Origin: Candidatus Uhrbacteria bacterium
GTDB lineage: Bacteria; Patescibacteriota; Patescibacteriia; 2-12-FULL-60-25
Assembly (NCBI GenBank): GCA_020854265.1
Contig: JADZFU010000006.1
Coordinates: forward strand, 30,548 to 94,547
Direction: 5' to 3'
Length of the DNA stretch: 64,000 nucleotides
Position numbers and translations under genes: made by a program. This document shows positions 44,637 through 55,935 of this stretch, piece by piece (the stretch's first letter is position 1; each line of letters starts with the position of its first letter). Under the pieces are notes generated by a model. The model worked only from the letters and a program-made list of their open reading frames with translations, ran no database searches and was not told the DNA's origin.

Positions 44637-47228
44637 ATGCTGCCGCTCTTTCTCTTTCAATTCGATGTCATAACCGAAACTCCGGCTGCTTCGGACCCTT
44701 TGGCGATCCTTGATCTTACGGCGCTCATGCCGCTGTTTTATGCCCTCGGTATTTTTCTTGGCATCATCGTTGTCGCATGGCTGATCTTTTTAGCGTACCG
44801 CGCCCGCCGCGTGCAGGGCCTCAGTCTTTCTACCGCCTTTGGCATGAAGGTGCTCATGGTACGCGTTCCAAAAATGCTCAATCCGGAGGACGCCAAAGGA
44901 GACAAGTCCCAACAGCAAATCCAAGAGCTCATCGCTCCGATGGAAACCGTGTTCTCAACCATCGGCGCACTCAAAGCGCAAAAGGGTTTCAAGGCATGGT
45001 TAAACGGCCGTTCCGACCTGTTCTCATTCGAGATCGTTTCGCACCGCGACAAGATCTCGTTCTATGTCGCAGTTCCAGAAAAAATGCGCGACTTTGTCGA
45101 ACAGCAAATTCACGCCCAGTATCCGAATGCCCAAATCGACGATGTACCGGATTACAATATCTTTTCGCCAACCGGAGTGATTCTCGGAAGCTACCTTAAA
45201 TTCCGCCGGCGAAACTACTTCCCGATTAAAACCTATACCAAACTCGAGTCCGACTCGATGAATTCGCTTACCAATACCTTGGCCAAAGTCGAAGAAGGGG
45301 ATGGGGTTGCAATCCAGTACGTCGTCCGCTCGGCCGAAAAATCATGGCGCACCGAGGGGTTGCGTATTGCCCGTGCCATGCAGCAGGGAAAAAAGCTCAA
45401 AGACGTCGAACGGAAAACCTTTTTCAAATCCGTCACCAAGGGCGTGAGCAAAGAGCTCTCAAATATCGCTTCCGGATCGTCAAAAGATAAAGACAAAGGC
45501 GACAAGGGATACAGCCTGTCGCCGCTTGAACAGGAAATGGTCAAAGGGTTGGAAGAAAAAGCCTCCAAGGCCGGCTTGGACGTAAACATCCGCGTCGTTG
45601 TCTCGGCCAAAACCCCGGAGCGTGCCCAGCGCTATCTCGACGATGTCCTAAATGCGTATGGCCAATTCAATATCTACGAATACGGCAACAGCTTTGTGAA
45701 TGCCATGCCTAAAAAACAGGCCTCCATTGTCCGCCCGTTCATCTTCCGTCAATTCGACGAGTCATTCCGCATGGTTATGGCAGCCGAAGAAATGGCTACC
45801 GTATATCACCTGCCGCTCCCAACAACCGAAACCCCAAAAATCAACTGGCTTTTGTCGCGTAAAGCTCTTCCTCCGTCCAATCTGCCAACCAGCGGCCTTT
45901 TACTCGGACATTCCGAGTATCGCGGCCATCGCTATGGCGTCCACATCAAGCCGGAGGACCGCCGCCGTCACATGTATATCATTGGTAAATCCGGTTCCGG
46001 TAAAACCGAAATGATGAAAGCCATGGTCCAGCAGGACATCGAGGAGGGTCGTGGCGTCTGCGTCATCGATCCGCATGGCGATTTTGCCGATGATGCGCTC
46101 GCATTCGTGCCCAAAGAGCGCGCGGATGATGTCGTCTTCTTTGATCCGGGTGATTTTGCTCGTCCAATGGGTCTTAATATGCTCGAGTTTGATCCGGCTA
46201 TTCCCGAGCAAAAAACCAAGGTCATCGAAGAAATGCTCAAAATCTTCGACAAGCTCTACGATCTTAAGTCCACCGGAGGACCGATGTTTGAGCAGTACAT
46301 GCGCAACTCCATGCTTTTGCTCATGGAGCATCCGGAGTCTGGTGCCACGCTTTTGGATGTTCCGCGCGTATTAGCCGACGAGGAATACCGCAATTTCAAA
46401 CTTTCCAAATGCAAAACCCAGGAGGTGCGGGATTTCTGGACCAAAGAAGCGCTCAAGGCGGGCGGCGAGGCCTCGCTCCAAAACATGGTGCCGTATATCA
46501 CGTCCAAGCTCACGCCGTTTGTCTATAACGACTTTGTTCGTCCGATTATCGGCCAGCAAAAAAGCGCCTTCAATGTCGCCGACGTCATGAACGGCCAAAA
46601 AATCCTTTTGCTAAAACTGTCCAAAGGAAAAATCGGGGATCTCTCCGCCTACCTCATCGGTATGGTATTGGTCGGAAAAATCCTCATGGCCGCTTTGGCT
46701 CGTGCAGGCATGGATCCGTCCGAGCGCAAGGACTTTTACTTGTACATCGACGAATTCCAAAACTTCCTCACGGATTCTATCGCAGCTATTTTGTCCGAAG
46801 CACGCAAATACGGTCTGGATCTTATCATCGCCCACCAATTCATCGGCCAATTGGAGGGAACTCCGGCCGAACAAAAAATCCGCGATGCGATTTTTGGTAA
46901 CGTCGGCTCTATGTTTGTAAACCGCGTTGGCGTGGAGGATGCCGAGTTCCTCGCCAAAGAGTTTGCTCCGGTGTTTAGCGAGTACGATTTGGTAAATGTC
47001 GAAGCCTTCACCTTCAACTGCAAACTTCTTATAGACAATCAGGCCTCCAAGCCATTCAACTTCAAGCCCATACAGGCCCGCCGTCCAAAATCGCGTGAAT
47101 TATCCGATATGATCCGCGAGCTATCCCGTTACAAGTATGGCCGCAAGCGCGAGCTGGTTGAAGCCGAGATCGCCGAGCGCCGTGAAATGTCGGTAGCCGA
47201 CTTATCCGGAGATGGGGCCGCGGCTTGA
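44637..47228 (+). CDS. Type IV secretion/conjugation-type ATPase (DUF87/TraM-recognition)
   Basis: 863 aa. Start at 44637 (MLPLFLFQFDV). One N-terminal membrane helix (about residues 32-55). Residues 80-420 form a soluble domain typical of CPR homologues. Then the motor: Walker A IIGKSGSGKTEMMKAM, with CVIDPHGDFAD, and Walker B DFYLYIDEFQNFL. A hexameric VirD4/HerA-like motor that could move DNA or protein, or drive pilus-linked secretion. The frame upstream of 44637 overlaps the previous gene. Confidence 0.87.
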   Translation: MLPLFLFQFDVITETPAASDPLAILDLTALMPLFYALGIFLGIIVVAWLIFLAYRARRVQGLSLSTAFGMKVLMVRVPKMLNPEDAKGDKSQQQIQELIAPMETVFSTIGALKAQKGFKAWLNGRSDLFSFEIVSHRDKISFYVAVPEKMRDFVEQQIHAQYPNAQIDDVPDYNIFSPTGVILGSYLKFRRRNYFPIKTYTKLESDSMNSLTNTLAKVEEGDGVAIQYVVRSAEKSWRTEGLRIARAMQQGKKLKDVERKTFFKSVTKGVSKELSNIASGSSKDKDKGDKGYSLSPLEQEMVKGLEEKASKAGLDVNIRVVVSAKTPERAQRYLDDVLNAYGQFNIYEYGNSFVNAMPKKQASIVRPFIFRQFDESFRMVMAAEEMATVYHLPLPTTETPKINWLLSRKALPPSNLPTSGLLLGHSEYRGHRYGVHIKPEDRRRHMYIIGKSGSGKTEMMKAMVQQDIEEGRGVCVIDPHGDFADDALAFVPKERADDVVFFDPGDFARPMGLNMLEFDPAIPEQKTKVIEEMLKIFDKLYDLKSTGGPMFEQYMRNSMLLLMEHPESGATLLDVPRVLADEEYRNFKLSKCKTQEVRDFWTKEALKAGGEASLQNMVPYITSKLTPFVYNDFVRPIIGQQKSAFNVADVMNGQKILLLKLSKGKIGDLSAYLIGMVLVGKILMAALARAGMDPSERKDFYLYIDEFQNFLTDSIAAILSEARKYGLDLIIAHQFIGQLEGTPAEQKIRDAIFGNVGSMFVNRVGVEDAEFLAKEFAPVFSEYDLVNVEAFTFNCKLLIDNQASKPFNFKPIQARRPKSRELSDMIRELSRYKYGRKRELVEAEIAERREMSVADLSGDGAAA

Positions 47229-47305
47229 TGTGGTATACTTGGGCAGTAGTCAGTTTTCAGTTGTCAGAGCTGAAAACGAAAAACTAAAAAATAAAAACTG
47301 TGCAT

Positions 47306-47923
47306 ATGATCGACCACGATCAAGACGTGATCGAAGAGGAGGTACCGGAAGCAGGATCAGAAACAACCGGTATGAACGCGCTCGAAACCAAACTCGGTTT
47401 GGCGATTCGCGTTGTCCGTCAGCTTAAAGACCAAATCGATAATCTGGAACGCCTTCTCGAGAGTCGCGCCGAGCCGGCAGATCTCGAATTCATGGCCAAG
47501 TCGGCTCCGCCTGCCGACAGCTATGAGTCATTCGATGGCAAGTCCATTGACGGCGTCTTCGATGGTGTCCATATGATTGGAGAAAACGGCCGTAAATACC
47601 TGGTACCCCCCAATTACGCTTCAAAATCCAAATTGGTCGAAGGCGACCTCCTCCGTCTGTCTATTACCGACAATGGCCGCTTCCTCTTCAAACAAAAAGG
47701 ACCGATCGAGCGCCAGCGTTTGGTAGGGAATCTCATCCAAGACGAGCTGACTGGCGACTGGAAGGCTGTTGCTGGCGGGAGCGGATATAAAGTGCTCGCG
47801 GCGGCTATCTCGTTCCACAAAGGCGAGGTTGGTGACGATATCGTCATACTTGTTCCGCGCGCCGCGCCTTCGCGCTGGGCAGCGGTTGAAAATATCATCA
47901 AAAAGAACGGGGAGAGCTGGTAA
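47306..47923 (+). CDS. Unknown conserved protein, 205 aa
   Basis: ATG 47306, with a GTG two codons earlier (47300) as the alternative. Acidic N-terminus, a coiled-coil segment (IRVVRQLKDQIDNLERLLES), then a compact beta domain (GRKYLVPPNYASKSKLVEGDLLRL ... FLFKQKGPIERQRLVGNL ... GDDIVILVPR, in part) that could be OB-like. I cannot name the family. The gap before it (47229-47305) holds TATACT and a weak hairpin TTTTCAG/CTGAAAA. Confidence 0.7.
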   Translation: MIDHDQDVIEEEVPEAGSETTGMNALETKLGLAIRVVRQLKDQIDNLERLLESRAEPADLEFMAKSAPPADSYESFDGKSIDGVFDGVHMIGENGRKYLVPPNYASKSKLVEGDLLRLSITDNGRFLFKQKGPIERQRLVGNLIQDELTGDWKAVAGGSGYKVLAAAISFHKGEVGDDIVILVPRAAPSRWAAVENIIKKNGESW

Positions 47924-47932
47924 ACTATACGG

Positions 47933-48886
47933 GTGAATACAGACCGGCTTAATTATCTGAATATCGGCTTAATGCTTGCCAGCTGTTTGGCAGCCTTCGT
48001 ATTTCCATTTGAGCTTTTTCTTTTTGCGTACGCCGTCTTTGGCCCGCTCCATTATCTGACCGAGATTTCTTGGTTGGAAAAGAAAGGCTATTTCGCCGAA
48101 AAGAAAATACACATCTGGCTTTTGGTTGTTCTCTGTGTGGCGGTTTTTGCCGTCTATTTTATCGCCGGCCTCGAGTCATACGCGCCGCTGCTTATTCTCG
48201 CCGCTTTTGTCATAGCGTATGTCATGCAGATGAAGGAGCGTGCTTCGGCGTGGATGGGTGCTGTCGGCATCATAACCATTCTCGCCATCCTATTTATTGG
48301 ATACAAGCCCGCTCAAAACGTCCAAGACATAGCCGCGCTGCTGATTCCGACCATTATCCATGTTTTTATTTTTACGGGTGCATTCATTCTGGTGGGGTCA
48401 TTGAAATCAAAAAGCAAAAGCGGCTATCTGTCTCTCGCGGTTTTTATTGCCTGCGCGGTCAGCTTTTTTCTTCCTATCCAAGGCGGGGCAATCTCGGAAG
48501 GACTACGGCCGATCTACGCTTCATTCACGGATCTTAATATCGTACTTCTGAATTTTTTTGCACCAAATCGCACATGGTCATTATCCGACGTATTCGGCTC
48601 GGCGGCTGGTATTGCGGTCATGCGTTTCATCGCATTTGCGTATACCTACCACTACTTGAACTGGTTTTCCAAAACCAATGTCATTCGCTGGCACGATATT
48701 CCTCGCTCGCGCATGCTGTTCATCCTCGCGTTATGGGTGTTGTCGGTTGCGCTCTATGCACAGGACTATTCGCTCGGGTTAAAAGCTCTATTTTTTTTGA
48801 GTCTTTTGCATGTTTTTCTGGAATTCCCGCTTAATTTCAGGACCTTTAGGACTATTTTCCAAGAGCTATCCCTTATGGTTAGATAG
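47933..48886 (+). CDS. Polytopic membrane protein, GTG start
   Basis: 317 aa, about eight to nine helices. Conserved-looking His residues lie at helix ends (HYLTEISWLEKKGYF, PTIIHVFIF, YTYHYLNWFSKTNVIRWH, LLHVFLEFPLNF). This pattern recalls the membrane di-iron or carotenoid-cleaving Brp/Blh type, but the match is only in style. Not identified. No SD. Confidence 0.65.
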   Translation: MNTDRLNYLNIGLMLASCLAAFVFPFELFLFAYAVFGPLHYLTEISWLEKKGYFAEKKIHIWLLVVLCVAVFAVYFIAGLESYAPLLILAAFVIAYVMQMKERASAWMGAVGIITILAILFIGYKPAQNVQDIAALLIPTIIHVFIFTGAFILVGSLKSKSKSGYLSLAVFIACAVSFFLPIQGGAISEGLRPIYASFTDLNIVLLNFFAPNRTWSLSDVFGSAAGIAVMRFIAFAYTYHYLNWFSKTNVIRWHDIPRSRMLFILALWVLSVALYAQDYSLGLKALFFLSLLHVFLEFPLNFRTFRTIFQELSLMVR

Positions 48887-48898
48887 GGCAGATTCCGT

Positions 48899-50452
48899 AT
48901 GCCCTCCCTGTCGCAAAAACACCGCCCCCAAAGCTTCGCCGATGTAACCGGCCAGGCTCATGTAACCGAGACCTTGCGCAAAGAAATTGCCTCCGGCGTT
49001 TTGGGCCATGCATTCCTATTTTGCGGACCGCGAGGAGTAGGGAAAACAACCACGGCTCGCATTTTTGCCAAAGCTCTTAATTGTCTAAGCCCCAAAGACG
49101 GGGAGCCGGACAATACCTGTGAACGGTGCCTCGCCGCGAGCGAGGGCCGTCAATTTGATTTGATCGAGCTCGACGCCGCCACCCACAATGGCGTCGACAC
49201 CGTACGCGAATCCATCATCGAGCATGTGCGTTTTGCCCCAATGGCGGGCGCAAGAAAGGTCTACGTACTCGATGAGGCTCACATGCTTACTCCGGCTGCG
49301 TGGAACGCCCTGCTCAAAACCCTAGAGGAGCCTCCGGCCTATGCATTTTTCATCTTGGCCACAACCGAATGGCATAAAGTGCCGGCAACCATTGTTTCGC
49401 GTTGCCAGCGCTTCGAGTTCAAGCGCGTTCCTCCAGACATCATGTCCGAGCGCATCAAGTTCCTCGTCAAAGAGGAGGGATGGACCATTGATGATGCCGT
49501 CGTGCGCATGATCGTTTCGCGTTCCGAAGGCTGTGTTCGCGATGCCGAAACCCTGCTCGGCCAGCTAGGCTCGCTGGGAGAAGCACACTTGTCCATGGAC
49601 GTGGCCGAGCTGGTTGTACCCATGGGTCATATGGCGGCCGCTGCCGGCCTTTTGGGATTCTGGGCGCGTCGGGACCATGCAGGAGCCATGGATGAGGCCA
49701 AGCGTTTGTCCGATGAAGGGATTCCGCTTATCCCGCTTTTTGACGATTTGGTCGAATGCGCCCGCCGTTTATTGGTAGCCAGCTCCGGAGACACGACATT
49801 TATCGAAGAGTACGGATTGAAAGAGTTAGTGGGCGTTTTTTCTCCGGCCGAACTCAATAGCCTCGCGCTGCTGCTATTTGAACGCAGAAAAGATGCCAAA
49901 GGCGGTCTGGATGCGCTCTTTGCACTCCAGCTTGCCGGCACCGTCGTCGCAAACGGACTCCTCAGACATGCATCTATCGTTGCGAGCGAACAGCGAAGCA
50001 ATCCTATTCCTCCCAAGATTGCTTCGTCGCCTACTCCTCGCAATGACAACCCTCCAGCACCCGTCCCAAAAGATGAACCAAAAACAAATCCGCCCCTTGC
50101 CGAGAGTCCGGCCATCGATATAAACCGCGTACGATCCAAATGGCAGGCTGTTATCCGCGCTGTCGATGAAAAAAACCACTCCCTGCCATTCATCCTTAAA
50201 ATCAGCAAACCGGAAGCCGTGCAGGGTGAAACCGTCATCATCCGTTTTCAATACGGGTTTCACCGCGACAAGCTGATTGGAGAAATGAAAAACAAAAAAA
50301 CGCTCGAAGAGGCGATGCAGACCGTCTTTGGTATCCAGTCGCTCGAAGTCCAAGGCGTGGTGGGGGAGGATGCCGGAGCTGCCGAGAAGCGTTCCGATGA
50401 TGTGGTCTCCAATATCCTCAAAGCGTTCGGCGGAACCGTGGTCGAATCCTGA
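48899..50452 (+). CDS. dnaX: DNA polymerase III subunit gamma/tau
   Basis: 517 aa. Clamp-loader ATPase: HRPQSFADVTGQ, Walker A GPRGVGKTTTARIFAKALN, a zinc module in CLSPKDGEPDNTCERC, Walker B VYVLDEAHML, sensor 1 ATTEWHKVPATIVSRCQRF. The C-terminal 180 residues include a Pro-rich linker and a tau-like tail (RVRSKWQAVIRAVDEKNHSLPFIL, in part). Core replication gene. Confidence 0.96.
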   Translation: MPSLSQKHRPQSFADVTGQAHVTETLRKEIASGVLGHAFLFCGPRGVGKTTTARIFAKALNCLSPKDGEPDNTCERCLAASEGRQFDLIELDAATHNGVDTVRESIIEHVRFAPMAGARKVYVLDEAHMLTPAAWNALLKTLEEPPAYAFFILATTEWHKVPATIVSRCQRFEFKRVPPDIMSERIKFLVKEEGWTIDDAVVRMIVSRSEGCVRDAETLLGQLGSLGEAHLSMDVAELVVPMGHMAAAAGLLGFWARRDHAGAMDEAKRLSDEGIPLIPLFDDLVECARRLLVASSGDTTFIEEYGLKELVGVFSPAELNSLALLLFERRKDAKGGLDALFALQLAGTVVANGLLRHASIVASEQRSNPIPPKIASSPTPRNDNPPAPVPKDEPKTNPPLAESPAIDINRVRSKWQAVIRAVDEKNHSLPFILKISKPEAVQGETVIIRFQYGFHRDKLIGEMKNKKTLEEAMQTVFGIQSLEVQGVVGEDAGAAEKRSDDVVSNILKAFGGTVVES

Positions 50453-50453
50453 T

Positions 50454-50702
50454 ATGATCATCAATTCCAAAGACATTTCCGGTATACCGGTTTTCACCAA
50501 GTTGGGCATTCCGCTCGGCAAATGCTCGAGTCTCGATATTGATGCCGATACGGGTCGTTTGGAGTCGATACGCATCAAATCCGGGGTTTTAACCGAGGAA
50601 CATGTTGTCGCTTGGAATTCAATTATCGAGATGAGTCCGGAAAAAATAATCGTCGCAGACGGAATCATTCCTGCGGCTGCGTCAGTCTTGGCACGGATAT
50701 GA
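50454..50702 (+). CDS. PRC-barrel domain protein
   Basis: 82 aa. IINSKDISGIPVFTKLGIPLGK followed by DADTGRLESIRIK is a PRC-barrel pattern (as in RimM and photosynthetic H subunits). It lies between dnaX (1 nt) and a nucleotidyltransferase-like gene whose ATG overlaps its TGA. Stand-alone PRC barrels are common in bacteria; the role is unknown. Confidence 0.8.
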   Translation: MIINSKDISGIPVFTKLGIPLGKCSSLDIDADTGRLESIRIKSGVLTEEHVVAWNSIIEMSPEKIIVADGIIPAAASVLARI

Positions 50703-51544
50703 TCCGGTTGCAGAGCCTGGCCTTGTTTGCGGCTCTCGGTTACCCGCCGACTCCGGTCGAGCTCGCCATCGCTTCGTCCGACGGTCCAATCGATCCGCCC
50801 ATGGAGCTCGTACGCGGCCGGATCGTCTTCAAAGGGGAAGAGAGAATGGTTGCCGAGCACGAGGCTCGCCGTTTATTTTTGCCGCGCAAGCTGCGCAAGG
50901 CGAGACGTGTTGTCCGCTGGTTGGCTCGTCTGTCCGGCATTCGGTTCGTTGCCTTGTGTAATACGACTTCGCTCGGCCATGCGCGCGACGAAGGGGATTT
51001 GGATTTCTTTATCGTAACGAGATCTGGTTCCATTTGGCAGTCGAGGTTGTGCGCCACGCTCCCGTTCAAGATATTGGGCATTCGTCCTAAACCCGGCATG
51101 TCCGAGCGCGATGCGGTTTGTCTATCCTATTTTGTGGACGATACGCATCTGGATCTCGCATCCCACATGCTTGAGCATGATGATCCGTATTTCCGTCATT
51201 GGTTTTTGTCTCTGCTTCCGCTGTATGACGACGGCGTTTCTGTCCAGCTTTGGCATGCCAATACTGCCATTCTGTCGCGTCATCCATCAGCCATGCCTTG
51301 GATTCCAAACCAAGATCTTCTGGTTAAGCCTGCACGCGTTACGTTGCCGGTCTTTGCATGGCTGGAGCGTCCTGCCAAGTGGCTGCAGTACAAGCTCTTC
51401 AATACGCGTATCAAGCAAGCCATGAACAAAGACACGAGCGTTATCGTGCATGATCATGTGCTCAAGTTTCATGTTGATGATGGTCGAGAGAAATTCCGCC
51501 AAGCGTATCGTGATATCTGCACAAAGTATGGAATCGCTCCGTAA
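50699..51544 (+). CDS. Nucleotidyltransferase-like protein
   Basis: 281 aa. Residues 80-110 carry NTTSLGHARDEGDLDFFIVTRSGS, read here as the G-[GS] ... DxDhh signature of the pol-beta-type nucleotidyltransferase fold. The rest is helical and unassigned. It overlaps the PRC gene by 4 nt and the next by 17 nt, so it belongs to the same operon as the O-antigen ligase-like gene. Confidence 0.65.
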   Translation: MIRLQSLALFAALGYPPTPVELAIASSDGPIDPPMELVRGRIVFKGEERMVAEHEARRLFLPRKLRKARRVVRWLARLSGIRFVALCNTTSLGHARDEGDLDFFIVTRSGSIWQSRLCATLPFKILGIRPKPGMSERDAVCLSYFVDDTHLDLASHMLEHDDPYFRHWFLSLLPLYDDGVSVQLWHANTAILSRHPSAMPWIPNQDLLVKPARVTLPVFAWLERPAKWLQYKLFNTRIKQAMNKDTSVIVHDHVLKFHVDDGREKFRQAYRDICTKYGIAP

Positions 51545-52736
51545 ATGGCTTTTGCCGCTGGCTATTCTGTCTTTGCCTTGGCAGACGCGTTATATCTTTT
51601 TTGTTTCCGCAACGCCCGATGCCGGTTACCAGACCGAATGGGGAGTGTATGCGTTCTATGCATCATGGATATTGATCATCGTCGCATGGCTCTTTTCATT
51701 CTTGCATGATCGAACGTTCGTCGGGCCAAAGAAGTGGCACCTGTTCGCTATCGGACTCTTTCTTGTTTCCATTCTCGTGAATTTCACCCTCTACAGCGTG
51801 CAGTTCGTGGCACAAGTTTTTGTTCTGCTTCTGCTTGGTGATGCACTCCGACGAGAACAATGGTCCCGGTCCCGTCTCGCGGCATGGTTTGTCGCTTCCT
51901 TGCTCCCGCATGCCCTGCTGGCTGTCTGGCAATTCGATTCGCAGACAGTTTTTGCTTCGAAATGGCTAGGAATATCCCACCAAGATCCTGCGAATGCTGG
52001 TGTTTCCGTAATCGCACACGAGGGCGAGCGCATTCTCCGCGGGTACGGCGGCTTCCCTCATCCAAATATCGCCGGAATATGGTTTGCATTGGGACTTGCC
52101 GCCTCCTTTTGGCTGATCCGCAATGCCGAGACCAAATGGGCAGGTCTGCTCGGCTGGTTTATGTGCGTCATTCTTCCATTCGCACTTGTCCTGACATTTT
52201 CCCGTTCCGCATTTCTCGCGGCCTTCATTCTGTTAGGGGCTACATGTTTCATGATATTTGCACGGCGTCCGGTGGATGTATTTTTACTGCGTCCGTTTAT
52301 CTGGTCGCTCATCTGTTTTCTCACCATCACGGTTCTCGTTTGGCCGCTGCTCCTTTCACGTGGTTCGATTGAAAATCATCTTGAAATAAAATCTGTCAGC
52401 GAACGGGCCTCTTCTTGGACGGGCATATGGCCATCGATAGGCGAGCATCCGTTTATCGGGCATGGGATCGGATCATCCGGGATCCAAGCACAGCCTCCCC
52501 ACGCCGTTCCGCTTATTATTTTATTTGAGACTGGCTTACTCGGTCTGTTATCAGTCGGTATTTTGTTTGTGGCAATTTGGAAATATACCGATCTGCTTGG
52601 GCGGGTACTTCTTGCTTCCTTGGTTCCGCCATTTTTACTTGATCACTATTTTTACTCACTTTGGGCGGGAATTTCTTTGCTAATATTAGCCATATATTTT
52701 ATCTGCATGCTTGACAAGATCCCCGATTCGAGGTAA
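51528..52736 (+). CDS. O-antigen ligase/polymerase-like membrane protein 2
   Basis: 402 aa, about 11 helices. WaaL/Wzy signatures: GYGGFPHPNIAGIWFALG, VLTFSRSAFLAAFILLG, and a large outer loop with SIGEHPFIGHGIGSSG. It resembles the protein at 10075-11532 in layout but not closely in sequence. The start at 51528 lies inside the previous gene; the longer frame is not needed. Confidence 0.82.
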   Translation: MESLRKWLLPLAILSLPWQTRYIFFVSATPDAGYQTEWGVYAFYASWILIIVAWLFSFLHDRTFVGPKKWHLFAIGLFLVSILVNFTLYSVQFVAQVFVLLLLGDALRREQWSRSRLAAWFVASLLPHALLAVWQFDSQTVFASKWLGISHQDPANAGVSVIAHEGERILRGYGGFPHPNIAGIWFALGLAASFWLIRNAETKWAGLLGWFMCVILPFALVLTFSRSAFLAAFILLGATCFMIFARRPVDVFLLRPFIWSLICFLTITVLVWPLLLSRGSIENHLEIKSVSERASSWTGIWPSIGEHPFIGHGIGSSGIQAQPPHAVPLIILFETGLLGLLSVGILFVAIWKYTDLLGRVLLASLVPPFLLDHYFYSLWAGISLLILAIYFICMLDKIPDSR

Positions 52737-52739
52737 GTA
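52711..52739 (+). promoter_or_regulatory. Promoter of the PAS-GGDEF gene
   Basis: TTGACA, 17 nt, TAAGTA, with a second possible -10 (TATACC) 4 nt later. It lies inside the end of the membrane protein gene. Confidence 0.6.
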
Positions 52740-52765
52740 TACCCAGCTCTTTTCACGGAGGTTTC

Positions 52766-53803
52766 GTGCAAGAAGACGATGAAGATGACCACACCGAAGA
52801 CCGCGTCACTCTCGAACTCCAGCTCCCGGGAAAGCTCAAGCGTCATCCTGCTCGCTCCAAGTACCCGCCGCGTACGCCTACGGATCCGGACATGCTCTCC
52901 CGATACAAGGAGGGTCAGCTCCTCATCCACCGGGCCAAGTTTCTCGCATCGCCCATCGGTGAGATCGGAACCGATCCTGACGGGTTCATCACCGAGGCCA
53001 ATCCGGCCGCACTCCGCATCTTTGGCCGTACGGCCAGCGAGATGCAGGATACCAATATCTTCGATTATCTCGATGACGAGTACCGGATGCCGCTCGCCGA
53101 GCTCATCGGTAGGACCGTCAGCAACTTCGGATCGGTCGGAGAGCGCCGCGTTCTCGTGAAGCGCCCCGACGGTTCGCATGTCTCGTGTATTCTCTCGGTG
53201 GTTCCCATCGTAGACAAGGATAGCGAGGGCGAAGAGGATATCATCCGCGTCATCGGCTTTCTGCGAGACCAGACCGAACTTGAGAAAAGTTCGAAACTGG
53301 ACCGCAAAACCGGACTTCTGAACCAGGACACCTTCTTTGAGCGCGTAGAAGAGCATGTGAGGCTCGCGCGTAAGAAGGATCTCGGTCTCGCGGTGGCTTT
53401 CATCGACATGAACAAGCTCAAGTCGATGAATACGCGCTTCGGCCATCTCGAGGGGGACCGCGCCATCATCAAGACGGCGAACAACCTCAAGGAGGCTATC
53501 CACTTTACCGATTTTGCGGCCCACCCGCACGGGGACGAGTTCACCGTCCTCCTCGTCGGATTGGAGCGCCGCTATGTCGAGAAGGTGGCCAAGAAGCTCG
53601 TCGAAGCGACGACCTTCAGCATCGATCTGATGCTGGAGGACGAGTCCAAGCTCGAAACCGTCGAAGTCTCGGCATCCATCGGCATCTGTTGGCGCAAGGG
53701 CGCCGACATCAACGATGCCAAGGACATGATGCGCCGAGCCAACCGGTGCATGCAGGCCTGCAAGAACAATTGCGGCCCCTACCACATCGATCTGGAAGAC
53801 TGA
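52766..53803 (+). CDS. PAS-GGDEF protein (diguanylate cyclase-like)
   Basis: 345 aa, GTG start with GGAGG 5 nt upstream. An acidic disordered N-terminus (1-45), a PAS domain (about 58-175: FITEANPAALRIFGRTASEM), then a GGDEF domain (180-340) with DRKTGLLNQDTF. The active-site loop is HGDEF (255-259) instead of GGDEF. FIDMNKLKSMNTRFGHLEGD and SIGICWRKGADI are kept. It is either an active c-di-GMP synthase or a GTP-binding receptor. No membrane segment. Cyclic-di-nucleotide signalling is uncommon in CPR, and the gene has the SD-led, AAG-rich style. Confidence 0.88.
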   Translation: MQEDDEDDHTEDRVTLELQLPGKLKRHPARSKYPPRTPTDPDMLSRYKEGQLLIHRAKFLASPIGEIGTDPDGFITEANPAALRIFGRTASEMQDTNIFDYLDDEYRMPLAELIGRTVSNFGSVGERRVLVKRPDGSHVSCILSVVPIVDKDSEGEEDIIRVIGFLRDQTELEKSSKLDRKTGLLNQDTFFERVEEHVRLARKKDLGLAVAFIDMNKLKSMNTRFGHLEGDRAIIKTANNLKEAIHFTDFAAHPHGDEFTVLLVGLERRYVEKVAKKLVEATTFSIDLMLEDESKLETVEVSASIGICWRKGADINDAKDMMRRANRCMQACKNNCGPYHIDLED

Positions 53804-53809
53804 ATTACG

Positions 53810-53839
53810 CCCCGTTCCCTCCGCATGGAACGGGGTTTT
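53810..53839 (+). terminator. Intrinsic terminator
   Basis: Stem CCCCGTTCC/GGAACGGGG (9 bp, 8-nt loop) then TTTTC. Confidence 0.9.
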
Positions 53840-53892
53840 CTTATCCCTTGACGCAACATGCTCATCTATGGAAAACTTGGCTCCATAACGGG

Positions 53893-53919
53893 TTAGCGCT
53901 CAAATATTGAGACTGCTAA
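53893..53919 (+). promoter_or_regulatory. CIRCE operator upstream of groES
   Basis: TTAGCGCTC-N9-GACTGCTAA, 27 nt, with the standard 9-nt gap. A TTGACG at 53848-53853 may be the -35. The spacing to any clear -10 is uncertain, so the promoter is not drawn. It is the binding site for HrcA encoded at 31580. Confidence 0.92.
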
Positions 53920-53961
53920 TCCGTGCTAAAAAAACCTTTATTTTGCTTACGAATAGTCTCT

Positions 53962-55891
<1,930 letters not shown>

Positions 55892-55897
55892 ACACGA

Positions 55898-55919
55898 CGG
55901 GCCCTTCGGGGCTCGTTTT
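55898..55919 (+). terminator. Intrinsic terminator
   Basis: CGGGCCC-TTCG-GGGCTCG, with one G-T pair, then TTTTG. The -10 TATAGT of the next gene follows at once. Confidence 0.8.
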
Positions 55920-55935
55920 GTTATAGTGTCACCAT

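Noticed and set aside
34605..47270. Repeated CTGACAACTG word (34608 and, inverted, near 47257)
   Set aside because: Two 10-bp copies are too few and too short to call an interspersed element.
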